Positions 1-7,772 of a DNA stretch of 61,001 nt are shown here, in pieces. The position numbers and the translations under genes are program-made. Origin of the DNA: Aromatoleum evansii (GTDB lineage Bacteria > Pseudomonadota > Gammaproteobacteria > Burkholderiales > Rhodocyclaceae); contig NZ_WTVK01000035.1 of NCBI RefSeq assembly GCF_012910805.1, positions 1 to 61,001 of the forward strand, given 5' to 3'. The notes under the pieces were generated by a model that saw only the letters and a program-made list of their open reading frames with translations, had not been told where the DNA came from and searched no databases. The first letter of the stretch is position 1. Each line of letters opens with the position of its first letter.

Positions 1-19
1 AGATGTGTATAAGAGACAG
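1..19 (+). other. Nextera/Tn5 mosaic-end adapter sequence (artefact)
   Basis: The first 19 bases read AGATGTGTATAAGAGACAG, the exact Tn5 mosaic end used in Nextera library adapters. It sits at the very first base, so it is untrimmed adapter at a contig end and not part of the genome. The genome starts at or after base 20. Confidence 0.97.
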
Positions 20-66
20 CCGTCACCTCCATCCGCCACGCCGCGGACCTCGCCTCCCACAAAGCG

Positions 67-462
67 ATGATCTCTCGTCTCGCCCTCCATCACCTCGCTG
101 TCGGCCTGGCAATCATCGCAGGACTGTTTCTTGCTGGCACTCCGGCACGCGCGGAGTATGCCGACGTCGTGCTGAACAGATATGCGGAAAAGGAAGGGAT
201 GCGACCGGTGATCTTCCCTCACTGGTTCCATCGCATACGTTTCCGCTGCAAGGTCTGTCATGCGGAACTGAACTTCAAGATGCGCGCAGGCTCGAACGCC
301 GTCAAGATGTCGGACATCATTGACGGCCGGTTCTGCGGCGCCTGCCACAATGGGGAAATTGCATGGTCGGTGGAAAATTGCGACTTGTGTCATTCGGGCA
401 AGGCAGGACTGCCGCCCGGGATTTTCGGCGGCCATGAGACCCTCGGCCCCGGGCGCTGGTAG
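67..462 (+). CDS. c7-type triheme cytochrome c (copy 1)
   Basis: Small exported electron-transfer protein (131 aa) of the c7/'nanowire' triheme family. Residues 1 to about 29 form a Sec signal peptide ending in ARA. Three heme-attachment motifs follow: CKVCH (61-65), CGACH (90-94) and CDLCH (105-109), with the conserved FPHWFHR segment supplying distal histidines. It is a close paralogue of the gene at 6637, sharing most residues between the signal peptide and the third heme, but its C-terminus (after about residue 112) is unrelated. The next gene starts inside its last 29 bases. Its promoter is missing because the contig begins 66 bases upstream. Function as a periplasmic electron carrier is inferred from family. 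Confidence 0.9.
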   Translation: MISRLALHHLAVGLAIIAGLFLAGTPARAEYADVVLNRYAEKEGMRPVIFPHWFHRIRFRCKVCHAELNFKMRAGSNAVKMSDIIDGRFCGACHNGEIAWSVENCDLCHSGKAGLPPGIFGGHETLGPGRW

Positions 463-1417
463 CGCAACAACAGGGTTTTGCCGGCGAATAGTCAACCGGT
501 TCTTCGCGCTGGCGGTGGTGGTAGCGACATCGGGCGCCGCAGCGGCAGATTCGCCCCCGTTCGATCCCCGACCGTTCCTGACGCCGCAGGAGTCGATCCT
601 GGGCGGGTTCGGATCCCCGCCGTCTCCGCTGCCGATCCGCACGCCCACCGGTTCTTACCTCAAGCTTCTTCATCCGTCGGCAGTGGCCGCGAACGGCCCT
701 GACTTGTACGTTGCGGACAGCGGACGACGCTTGCTGCTTCGTATCGACACGGTGACGAAAGCGATCACGCCTCTCCGCGAAATCACTGCCGCACCGGGTA
801 TTCGTCTGGAGACCGACCGCGATGGGAGCGTCTACCTCCTTCAGCCGAACCAGGCGAGCGTCGAGCGTATAAGTCGCGACGGACGACGAATCAGCCTGTT
901 CTCGTCCGAATTCGAAATCCTTCAGCCTGCCGACATCGCCGTCGAACGCTCGCAGGGACGCCTGTGGATGTCCGACAGGGCAGGTGGTGTCTTCGCGTTC
1001 CATCCGTCGGGAAGGATGGAGCAGTCGCTGCTCGAGCGGAACGACGGGTTTCCCGACGAGCTTGCCGGCGCAACCCTTCTTGCCGCCGACCGACTCGGCA
1101 TTGTCGGGATTGACCCTCGCTGCCGCTGCCTCATCGCCTTCGGACCGGATGGCGCGTATTCGGGACACTTCGGCGACGGCGAACTGATCGATCCGGTCGA
1201 CCTGGCGATCGACACGCATGGACGTGTGTGGGTGATCGATCGCGGAGACCGTCTGCTGAAGATCTTTGTGGGACGGCAGCGCGTGGGCGCAATTCAGGCG
1301 GCCAGTCTCGGGCTGGTGGAAATGACCGCCCTGACGATCGACGGATTCCAGGCGTACATCTCCGATGCGCAAGGTGGCAAGATAGCGGTCTTTGCAGTCG
1401 TACCCCCCAGACCATGA
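434..1417 (+). CDS. Exported NHL-like beta-propeller protein
   Basis: A 327-residue exported protein. I chose the ATG at 434 because it gives an N-terminus with a basic stretch (residues 17-21), a hydrophobic core and an AAA-A cleavage site near residue 38; it overlaps the cytochrome before it by 29 bases. The mature part has repeating blocks of the type 'DLYVADSGRRLLLRID', 'GRLWMSDRAGGVFAF' and 'GRVWVIDRGDRLLKI', spaced about 40-50 residues as in six-bladed NHL propellers. No enzyme motif is visible. It is translationally coupled (ATGA overlap) to the following NHL lipoprotein, so the two probably act together with the triheme cytochrome, perhaps as scaffold or docking proteins. Confidence 0.8.
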   Translation: MRPSAPGAGSATTGFCRRIVNRFFALAVVVATSGAAAADSPPFDPRPFLTPQESILGGFGSPPSPLPIRTPTGSYLKLLHPSAVAANGPDLYVADSGRRLLLRIDTVTKAITPLREITAAPGIRLETDRDGSVYLLQPNQASVERISRDGRRISLFSSEFEILQPADIAVERSQGRLWMSDRAGGVFAFHPSGRMEQSLLERNDGFPDELAGATLLAADRLGIVGIDPRCRCLIAFGPDGAYSGHFGDGELIDPVDLAIDTHGRVWVIDRGDRLLKIFVGRQRVGAIQAASLGLVEMTALTIDGFQAYISDAQGGKIAVFAVVPPRP

Positions 1418-2520
1418 GACTTCGGCAAATTCCGTCGACTGCGATCATCGCGGCGACACTCGCTGTCGTCGCCCTGCTGAGTAGCGGGTGCGCAACCCAG
1501 TCCGTCCCCGCGCGACTGCACTATGGCCTCACCGACGCCCCCGAGGGCAAACGCCTCATGTGGCCAGCCGAGCCGGAAGTGCCACGCTACCAGTTCGCCG
1601 GACAGCTGACCGGCGAAGCGAATTTCGTTCGGGACGAGGAGACGACGAGTGGCGTGGTCAGGTTTCTCGCCTGGGTCGTAGGCCTGTTCGAAGAGGAAAA
1701 GCCGAACGTGCTGGAGCGCCCCCAGGCCGTGGTGGCCGACAGTCAGGAACGGATATTCGTCACCGACGTCAGCCGCGCAGCCGTCTTCGTGTTCGACAAA
1801 CCTGCGGGAGAGTTGAAGATCTGGGAATACGCGGTGGGGCTGCGGCGGTTCCTCGCCCCCATCGGCGTCACCCTCGCGGAGGGGGGCGGCATCTGGGTTT
1901 CCGATGCGGAATTGCAGCTCGTCGCACATCTGGACGCACAAGGTAATCCGCTGCCACCCATCGGCACGGGAGTCTTGCAGCGACCGACCGGGATCACACG
2001 CGATCCGGCCACCGGCCTGATTTACGTCGCGGACACCTACGCCCACGACATCAAGGTTTTCAGTCCCGACGGGCGTCTCGAGCGGATCATCGGCGAGCGC
2101 GGCGAGGCGCCCGGTGAATTCAACTTCCCGACTCATTTAGCGCTCGGACAGGGCAAGCTCTACGTCACCGACACGATGAACAGCCGTGTGCAGGTGATCC
2201 CGCTCGAGGGTGACGAAAAACCGCAGGTCATCGGCAAGCGCGGACTCTACTACGGCAATCTCGTTCGGCCGAAAGGCGTCGGTGTCGATAGCGAGAACAA
2301 TATCTACGTCGTCGAGTCTTATTACGACAACTTGCTGATTTTCAACGAGGCCGGGGATTTTCTGATGCCGATCGGCGGCGTCGGCCAGGGATCCGGCAAT
2401 TTCTATCTTCCGGGTGGAGTGTGGGTCGATTCCTTCAATCGCGTGTTCGTGGCGGATACGTTCAATGGACGAGTGACGATCTTCCAGTATCTCGGCGGAG
2501 CGAAGTCCGACGCGGAATGA
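1414..2520 (+). CDS. NHL-repeat lipoprotein
   Basis: A 368-residue predicted lipoprotein: a basic N-terminus and hydrophobic stretch end in a lipobox LSSGC with the acylated cysteine at about residue 26. The ATG at 1414 overlaps the stop codon of the previous gene (ATGA), which supports the start. The rest is a six-bladed NHL propeller with clear repeats such as 'GLIYVADTYAHDIKVFSPDG', 'GKLYVTDTMNSRVQVI', 'NNIYVVESYYDNLLIF' and 'NRVFVADTFNGRVTIF'. It probably sits on the outer or inner membrane facing the periplasm. NHL propellers mostly bind proteins or ligands; there is no catalytic signature. Its place between a cytochrome and cytochrome-maturation genes suggests a structural or assembly role. 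Confidence 0.85.
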   Translation: MRLRQIPSTAIIAATLAVVALLSSGCATQSVPARLHYGLTDAPEGKRLMWPAEPEVPRYQFAGQLTGEANFVRDEETTSGVVRFLAWVVGLFEEEKPNVLERPQAVVADSQERIFVTDVSRAAVFVFDKPAGELKIWEYAVGLRRFLAPIGVTLAEGGGIWVSDAELQLVAHLDAQGNPLPPIGTGVLQRPTGITRDPATGLIYVADTYAHDIKVFSPDGRLERIIGERGEAPGEFNFPTHLALGQGKLYVTDTMNSRVQVIPLEGDEKPQVIGKRGLYYGNLVRPKGVGVDSENNIYVVESYYDNLLIFNEAGDFLMPIGGVGQGSGNFYLPGGVWVDSFNRVFVADTFNGRVTIFQYLGGAKSDAE

Positions 2521-2538
2521 CGGGGCCCAAGCCGCAGG

Positions 2539-3549
2539 ATGCTTAGCGTCGTCAAGGAGGAAAGGGCTGCGCGACGCGCGGCGGGCGCGAGGCTATTGCG
2601 CCTCGCTGCTTCGCTTCGCCTGACCCTCGCCCTGATCGCGCTGCTCGGTTTCGGGGTCGCGTTTGCCTATCTGCGTGAAGACGCCCGCACGTGGCCACTG
2701 GTCGTCCCGCTCATCCTGTTGGCATTCAACCTGCTAGCCGCGGTACTCACCAACGGGGTCTTTCGACGCCAGACCGCGCTGCTGGTCTTCCATCTCGCGC
2801 TCATCGTGCTGCTGCTTCTCGTTGCCGCCGGCCGGCTTAGCTACCTCACCGGCTACGTCGGCGTCACCGAAGGCGTGCCTTTCGACGGCACGCTCGCCGA
2901 GTCGCAGCGGGGGCCTCTGCATGCAGGCGACATTGCGCAGGTGCGTTTCGTGAACAAGGGCTTCAGCATCGACTACGCGCCCGGGCTCCAGCGTGGCGCC
3001 ACTCGCAACGCGGTCGCCTGGAGCGAGGGGAACGGGCGCTGGCATGAGGAAATGATCGGTGACCAGACGCCTCTGGTGCTGTCCGGCTACCGCTTCTACA
3101 CCACGTTCAACAAGGGATTCGCCCTGACCTTCCTCTGGCGCGACGCTCACGGCAACGATTTCCTCGGATCGGTTCAGCTCCCTCCCTACCCCCTCAAGGA
3201 GTACAGCCAGGCCGCAGCATGGAGCCCGCCGGGGAGCACTCTGTCGATCTGGGTGATGCTGGATATCGACGAAGTCTTGCTCGACCCCGCCGAACATACT
3301 TCTTTCCGCCTGCCGGAGCGCTACAAGTTGATCGTTCGCATCGGCGATGACCGCCATGAACTGCGCCCCGGAGACTCGCTCCAAACAGCCGAGGGCACCC
3401 TGGAATTCGAGGGGCTGCGCAACTGGATGGGATATCGCGTGTTCTACGACTGGACCCTGCCGTGGCTTCTTGCCGCCTGCGCCGTCGCGGTTGCCAGCCT
3501 GGGCGCGCATTTCTGGCTGAAATTCTCGGCCAGGCCGTGGGATGCTTGA
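2539..3549 (+). CDS. ResB/CcsB-like cytochrome c biogenesis protein (short form)
   Basis: A 336-residue membrane protein of the ResB (CcsB) family, the heme-handling partner in system II cytochrome c maturation. Three membrane segments occupy about residues 22-100, then a large periplasmic domain (about 105-308) with the family phrase 'LSGYRFYTT' and 'GTLEFEGLRNWMGYRVFYD', and a final membrane segment (about 310-330). It is shorter than typical ResB proteins (about 450-700 aa). The next gene, CcsA-like, overlaps it by eight bases, forming the usual CcsB-CcsA pair. The presence of a system II pair beside a complete system I (ccm) operon in the same window is unusual and suggests dedication to the local cytochromes. 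Confidence 0.8.
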   Translation: MLSVVKEERAARRAAGARLLRLAASLRLTLALIALLGFGVAFAYLREDARTWPLVVPLILLAFNLLAAVLTNGVFRRQTALLVFHLALIVLLLLVAAGRLSYLTGYVGVTEGVPFDGTLAESQRGPLHAGDIAQVRFVNKGFSIDYAPGLQRGATRNAVAWSEGNGRWHEEMIGDQTPLVLSGYRFYTTFNKGFALTFLWRDAHGNDFLGSVQLPPYPLKEYSQAAAWSPPGSTLSIWVMLDIDEVLLDPAEHTSFRLPERYKLIVRIGDDRHELRPGDSLQTAEGTLEFEGLRNWMGYRVFYDWTLPWLLAACAVAVASLGAHFWLKFSARPWDA

Positions 3550-4363
3550 AATGGAACTTGAACTGCAGATCCTCTGGGCCGCGGTGACGGCCTACGTGCT
3601 TGCCGGCATCGTTGCCGTCGTGGGTGTCGTTCTGGGAAAGAAGCCGGAACGTTCGGTACTCGCGCTGATGCTTGCCGGGCTCTCGCTGCAGACCATCTCG
3701 ATCGGGCTGCGCTGGGACCGCCTGGGGCACGGCCCTTTCATCACGATGTTCGAGATCCTGTGCTCGAACGTCTGGAGCCTGATGACGGCCTACATCCTCG
3801 CCTACTGGCGCATCCGCCGGATCCGCGCCACCGCCGCCGTCGTGATGCCCATCATGTTCATCATGCTGGGCTGGCTGATGGTCGCGCACCCTGGCGAAGG
3901 GCATTACCCCCCGACCTACAACACCCCCTGGCTGTACATCCATATCGGACTGGGCAAGGTTTTCCTCGGCGCCGTGCTCGTGGCCGTCGGACTGTCATGC
4001 ATCATTCTCATGCGCCACGCGGGTCTCGGCCGCCAACGTCTCGCACAGCTGCCGGCCAGCCCCCAACTCGACGAGCTCGCGTTCCGCTGCATGGCAATCG
4101 GGCTGATCTTCCATACCTTGATGCTCATCGCGGGTGCGATCTGGGCCCAGGATGCCTGGGGCCGTTACTGGGCCTGGGATCCGCTGGAAACCTGGGCCTT
4201 CATCACCTGGCTGACGGTCGCATTCACGATACACGCCCGGCTCGCCTACCGTCTTTCTCCACCGGTGCATGCCGGCCTGATCCTGGCCGTGTTCGTGACC
4301 GCCTTCCTCACCTTCTTCGGCGTGCCCTTCGTTTCCGTCGCCCCGCACCAGGGAGCCGTATGA
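3542..4363 (+). CDS. CcsA/ResC-like cytochrome c assembly protein
   Basis: A 273-residue polytopic membrane protein (about eight segments) of the CcsA/CcmC/CcmF superfamily. The diagnostic tryptophan-rich heme-binding (WWD) loop is present at about residues 204-222 (WGRYWAWDPLETWAF), and an N-terminal 'GPFITMFEILCSNVWSL' segment matches the CcsA signature. Conserved histidines for heme are seen at 'YIHIGLGK' and 'IFHTL'. With the overlapping ResB-like gene it would deliver heme across the membrane and ligate it to apocytochromes. The stop overlaps the next start (ATGA), so the CcsB-CcsA-oxidase-like-TPR genes are one operon. Confidence 0.87.
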   Translation: MLEMELELQILWAAVTAYVLAGIVAVVGVVLGKKPERSVLALMLAGLSLQTISIGLRWDRLGHGPFITMFEILCSNVWSLMTAYILAYWRIRRIRATAAVVMPIMFIMLGWLMVAHPGEGHYPPTYNTPWLYIHIGLGKVFLGAVLVAVGLSCIILMRHAGLGRQRLAQLPASPQLDELAFRCMAIGLIFHTLMLIAGAIWAQDAWGRYWAWDPLETWAFITWLTVAFTIHARLAYRLSPPVHAGLILAVFVTAFLTFFGVPFVSVAPHQGAV

Positions 4364-5676
4364 TGATGCGCACGTCAGACCGGCCGTCGGACGTTTCCCA
4401 TCGCTGGCTCCTTGTTGCCGCCACCTCGCTCGGCTTGTCGTCGCTCGCTGCCGCCGCCCTCGTGCTCGCGCGCACGCCGGTACTCACATCGCTCGTCCCG
4501 TCCGACAGCTTCCCGCGCGCGCTGGTGGTCCATGTGAACCTCGCTACTCTGCTGTGGTACTTCGCGATGGCGAGCGCGCTGTGGAGCGAGACACTGGACA
4601 CAGGACGCGAGCGGTTGGCGCGGCCGATTCAACTCGCCGGCACGGCCGGGGCCGCGGGCATCATCCTCGCCGGTCTCTTCGCACCGGGGCCTCCGGTGCT
4701 CGCCAATTACGTTCCCTACATCGACCATCCGCTGTTCCTCGGTTCGCTAGCCCTGCTCGCCTTCGCTGCGGTCGCGACCGCTGCACTATCGCTGAGCCGC
4801 CCGCGTGACGCCGCCGAATGGGGATTCGCGATTGCCCGTGTGCCCTTCCTCCTGGCGGCCCTCTACCTCATCGCCGCATTGCGCCAGGAGATGGGGCTGA
4901 TCGACGCCCTGTGGGGAGCGGGCCATATCCTGCAGTTCGGTTTCGTCACCTTGATGATGGCGATCTGGCTACGCCTCGCTCAGCGGGCCGGCACCGACGG
5001 TATTCCCGCACGCACGGCGATCCCCCTTTTCGCCGCAGCGTCCCTGCCGGCACTCATCGCGCCTGCGCTGCTCGTCGCCGGCATCGAGCACGGCACCCTG
5101 CATGGACTGCACACGCACATCATGCGCTGGGCGAACTGGCCGGCGCCGCTGGTGTTCGGCCTGCTGTTGCTGTTTCGCCCGCGCGCCGCCAGTGCGGTCG
5201 CGTTTCCTGCATCACTGGGGCTATATTGCATCGGCATTGTCGCCGGAACCGCCATCGACGACCAGACGACCCTTATCCCGGCCCATTATCACGGTACAAT
5301 CGGCGCCTTCACGCTCGCCCAGATGGCAGCAGTCCTGGCCCGACTCACGCCCTCGGCGGATGCGCACGGAGCCCGGGGGCCGACCCGCCGACCGCTGACG
5401 CTCTATGCATTAGGAACAGCGATGCTCATCTGCGGCCTGGCATGGAGCGGCATCCTCGGCGCACCACGCAAGACGGGCTTCAGTGCTGCAGACGCGGACC
5501 CGACCGCGATCCTCGCAGCGGCGCTCACGGGCTTGGGAGGTGCGGTCACCATCGCCGGCGTCGCCTTTTTCGCACTCGTTGCCGCACCCCGGATAGTCAG
5601 ATTATGCAGATCACGCACAGCCCCGATGCCGCAGAACAACCAAGGCACCGCCACGATGTTCGCAGCCGCGCGCTAG
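4360..5676 (+). CDS. Heme-copper oxidase subunit I-like membrane protein, orphan
   Basis: A 438-residue protein with roughly twelve membrane segments. Local motifs recall heme-copper oxidase subunit I: 'VVHVNLATLLWYF' (a helix II-like heme-ligand histidine), 'GAGHILQFGF', a histidine-rich 'EHGTLHGLHTH' and 'IPAHYHGTIGAFTLAQMA', which resembles the segment holding the high-spin and low-spin heme ligands. No subunit II, III or CcoO/CcoP gene is next to it. Three ATG codons in a row begin the gene; the first overlaps the ccsA-like stop. It may be a divergent oxidase or a heme-binding membrane partner of the system II pair. The family assignment is made from motifs only. Confidence 0.6.
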   Translation: MMMRTSDRPSDVSHRWLLVAATSLGLSSLAAAALVLARTPVLTSLVPSDSFPRALVVHVNLATLLWYFAMASALWSETLDTGRERLARPIQLAGTAGAAGIILAGLFAPGPPVLANYVPYIDHPLFLGSLALLAFAAVATAALSLSRPRDAAEWGFAIARVPFLLAALYLIAALRQEMGLIDALWGAGHILQFGFVTLMMAIWLRLAQRAGTDGIPARTAIPLFAAASLPALIAPALLVAGIEHGTLHGLHTHIMRWANWPAPLVFGLLLLFRPRAASAVAFPASLGLYCIGIVAGTAIDDQTTLIPAHYHGTIGAFTLAQMAAVLARLTPSADAHGARGPTRRPLTLYALGTAMLICGLAWSGILGAPRKTGFSAADADPTAILAAALTGLGGAVTIAGVAFFALVAAPRIVRLCRSRTAPMPQNNQGTATMFAAAR

Positions 5677-6221
5677 TCATCACGCTATTGACCACCATTG
5701 CGCTGGGCGGGCTGTTGGCGCTGCCCGCCCAGCGCGAAGACAGGCAGTCCGCGAAGCCTCTCGCCTTCGCGGACATACTGCCGCTCAAGGCCCGCAGCCC
5801 CGCCAGCGATGCAGCCACCCTCCAGGAGGTCCGGGCGCGTTTCGAGCAGGGCGTGGCAATGCTCCACATGCGCCAGTACGAATACGCCCTCACCGCATTC
5901 CATCAGGTGCTGGCGCTGGCCCCCGAACTTCCCGAAGCGCACGTCAATATGGGTTTCGCACTCGTCGGACTCGAGCAGTGGAAACACGCGCGCGATTTCT
6001 TCGAATCGGCGATCAACCTGCGGCGCGATCAGGTGAACGCCTATTACGGCCTCGCCATCAGCCTCGAAGCACTCGGCGACCGTCCCGGTGCCATGGGTGC
6101 GATGCAGACTTACCTGCACCGTGCCGCACCGGACGATGCCTTCCGCGAACGTGCGGAATCGGCCCTGTGGGAGTGGCGTGCCGGTCCACGCGACGCCGCA
6201 GGCACTGCCGACGGACACTGA
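5604..6221 (+). CDS. Membrane-anchored TPR protein
   Basis: A 205-residue protein with one membrane segment near residues 24-42 and at least three tetratricopeptide repeats from about residue 70 to 175 (for example 'YEYALTAFHQVLALAPELPEAHVNMGFAL' type units split over two helices). The start at 5604 lies 73 bases inside the preceding gene, a long overlap that implies coupled translation. TPR proteins of this layout (compare NrfG or CcmI) often hold apocytochromes or assembly partners. It is the last gene of the operon that starts before the window, followed by a 415-base intergenic region. Confidence 0.75.
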   Translation: MQITHSPDAAEQPRHRHDVRSRALVITLLTTIALGGLLALPAQREDRQSAKPLAFADILPLKARSPASDAATLQEVRARFEQGVAMLHMRQYEYALTAFHQVLALAPELPEAHVNMGFALVGLEQWKHARDFFESAINLRRDQVNAYYGLAISLEALGDRPGAMGAMQTYLHRAAPDDAFRERAESALWEWRAGPRDAAGTADGH

Positions 6222-6301
6222 CGCGCAGCAAAGACCGAACCTGCGCCACCGCACCGAACGCGTCCGCGGTCGGGGGTACTCGCCGCGGGACCGCGCCACA
6301 A

Positions 6302-6319
6302 ATTCCCGCTTTCGGGAAT
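6302..6319. promoter_or_regulatory. 7-4-7 palindrome, candidate enhancer site (UAS) for the sigma54 regulator
   Basis: Perfect inverted repeat ATTCCCG-CTTT-CGGGAAT. A third half-site, ATTCCCG, follows at 6322-6328. The same 18-bp design recurs at 53083-53100 and, less perfectly, at 8761-8778, each time upstream of cytochrome or cytochrome-assembly genes. Its centre lies 116 bp before the -12 element of the sigma54 promoter at 6413-6428, a normal distance for an enhancer-binding protein. Confidence 0.7.
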
Positions 6320-6329
6320 CCATTCCCGC

Positions 6330-6346
6330 AACCGACACAATCGGTT
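6330..6346. promoter_or_regulatory. Second inverted repeat next to the UAS
   Basis: Perfect 6-5-6 palindrome AACCGA-CACAA-TCGGTT, eleven bases downstream of the 7-4-7 element and upstream of the sigma54 promoter. It could be a site for another regulator. No second copy was noticed in the window. Confidence 0.4.
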
Positions 6347-6412
6347 ACATTCTGCGTCCGCATGCCCCCTGCGGATTCTCCGCACCCCACTAATTCGATA
6401 GTGATAGAGCGA

Positions 6413-6428
6413 AGGCAAGGTTCTTGCT
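6413..6428 (+). promoter_or_regulatory. sigma54 (-24/-12) promoter of the triheme cytochrome operon
   Basis: AGGCAAGGTTCTTGCT: GG at 6414-6415 and GC at 6426-6427 are exactly 10 bases apart, with the GGCA and TTGCT consensus cores both intact. Transcription would start near 6439, leaving a leader of about 200 bases before the ATG at 6637. That leader contains an 8-bp stem (6569-6576 with 6597-6604, TGCCAGCC/GGCTGGCA) shortly before the ribosome-binding site. Together with the palindrome upstream this accounts for most of the 415-base gap 6222-6636. Confidence 0.75.
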
Positions 6429-6636
6429 TATTGCACCGGTCCGACGCGCAACAGACCCCTTCCGACACACGTTCACCGGATGATCACGGGTCCGCTGCGG
6501 CAGTATGAGCCCCTGCATCGACCGCAAACAGTCTGGTCAGGCATCGGGGACGAATACATTCGTTTGGTTGCCAGCCGACGGAAACTCGGGCATTTTGGCT
6601 GGCAGGAACGGTTCTCGTTTTCAAGAGGGTTGAACT

Positions 6637-7068
6637 ATGAAGCAGGTCCCGTGGGTAACAAGAGTCCGCCGTGGGCTCACCGCACTGCTGTTTGCAGTCG
6701 TGGCGATCACGCTGTGGACTCCGTCCGACAGCCGCGCAGAGTACGGCGATATCGTGATCAACAACTACGCCGACGCAGCCGGCATGCGCCCTGCGATCTT
6801 CCCCCACTGGTTCCACCGGATCCGCTTCCGCTGCAAGGTCTGCCACGCGGACCTGGGCTTCCAGTTCAAGGCTGGCGGCAACGAGATCACGATGCTGAAG
6901 ATCATCGACGGCCAGTTCTGCGGCGCATGCCACAACGGCGAGATCGCCTGGTCGGTCGAGAACTGTGACCTTTGCCACTCCGGCAAGCCCAACACCCCCA
7001 CGCAAGTGCACGAAAGCACCATCCAGAAACTGGCAGTTCCCGTCGGGCAAGGAGGTAGCAAGAAATGA
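6637..7068 (+). CDS. c7-type triheme cytochrome c (copy 2)
   Basis: A 143-residue exported triheme cytochrome. The signal peptide (1 to about 34) ends SRA-E. Heme motifs are CKVCH (66-70), CGACH (95-99) and CDLCH (110-114), with FPHWFHRIRF before the first heme. A ribosome-binding site AAGAGGG lies nine bases before the ATG. It is a close paralogue of the cytochrome at 67 up to the third heme, and has a different tail of about 29 residues. It is the first gene of the sigma54-promoted operon and overlaps the next cytochrome gene by four bases, so the two are probably made together and may form a periplasmic electron relay. Confidence 0.92.
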   Translation: MKQVPWVTRVRRGLTALLFAVVAITLWTPSDSRAEYGDIVINNYADAAGMRPAIFPHWFHRIRFRCKVCHADLGFQFKAGGNEITMLKIIDGQFCGACHNGEIAWSVENCDLCHSGKPNTPTQVHESTIQKLAVPVGQGGSKK

Positions 7069-7730
7069 CCCGCCGTATCTCTACCCTCTTCCTGACCGTC
7101 TTCGCGACCGGCCTGCTCGGGTCGGCAGCAGCCATCGCCCAGGACGCCAAGGGCAAACCCGCAGCGGCTGCGGCACCGGCCGCTGCCCCGGCAGCCGCCG
7201 CTCCGGCAACCGCCCCCGCCACCGACGTAAACCGCTTCAATCGCCTGCTGAAGCCCGCCAACCAGCGTAACCTGCCGCCGACGCAGGACGGCATCCATGA
7301 CCCGGCCAGCGAAGGCACCACGGCCCTCATGCCGCCGCTGTCGGCGTTCGAGACGCTGCCACGCAGCAACGCGGGGAACCGCGTGAACTGGGTCAAGGCC
7401 CTCGAAGATCGTGCGATCAACCCGCGCTGGGACCGCCTCGACCCCAATGCGGTGCCCGTCGTGATGGACCTCAACATCGTGCGCGAAGTCAAGGGCTCGA
7501 TGCCGGACGTGGTCTACCCGCACAAGCAGCACACCGAGTGGCTTGACTGCTCCAACTGCCACCCGGCAATCTTCATCCCGCAGAAAGGCGCCAACCAGAT
7601 CAGCATGGCGGCGATCCTGCTCGGACAGAAGTGCGGGGTTTGCCACGGCAAGGTTGCCTTCCCCGTGTCCGAGTGCCGTCTGTGCCACTCGAAGAAGAAG
7701 GACGGTCCGATCGCCCGTACGGGCCAGTAA
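7065..7730 (+). CDS. c7-type triheme cytochrome c with Ala/Pro-rich N-terminal region
   Basis: A 221-residue exported protein: signal peptide (1-25), a low-complexity Ala/Pro linker (about 30-52), a conserved domain of unknown role (about 55-140), then three heme motifs CSNCH (162-166), CGVCH (190-194) and CRLCH (204-208). The segment from the unknown domain to the third heme matches the distant gene at 52224-52892, with shared features such as VNW/VDW, 'PHKQHTEWLDC'/'PHRAHTEWLDC' and a conserved CxxCHxxVAF. The low-complexity linker is typical of a tethered or surface-reaching domain. Electron carrier in the same operon as copy 2. Confidence 0.9.
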   Translation: MTRRISTLFLTVFATGLLGSAAAIAQDAKGKPAAAAAPAAAPAAAAPATAPATDVNRFNRLLKPANQRNLPPTQDGIHDPASEGTTALMPPLSAFETLPRSNAGNRVNWVKALEDRAINPRWDRLDPNAVPVVMDLNIVREVKGSMPDVVYPHKQHTEWLDCSNCHPAIFIPQKGANQISMAAILLGQKCGVCHGKVAFPVSECRLCHSKKKDGPIARTGQ

Positions 7731-7772
7731 GTCGTCTGGATAGTCGGAAACATGCATGCCCGGGAGTCCGAA

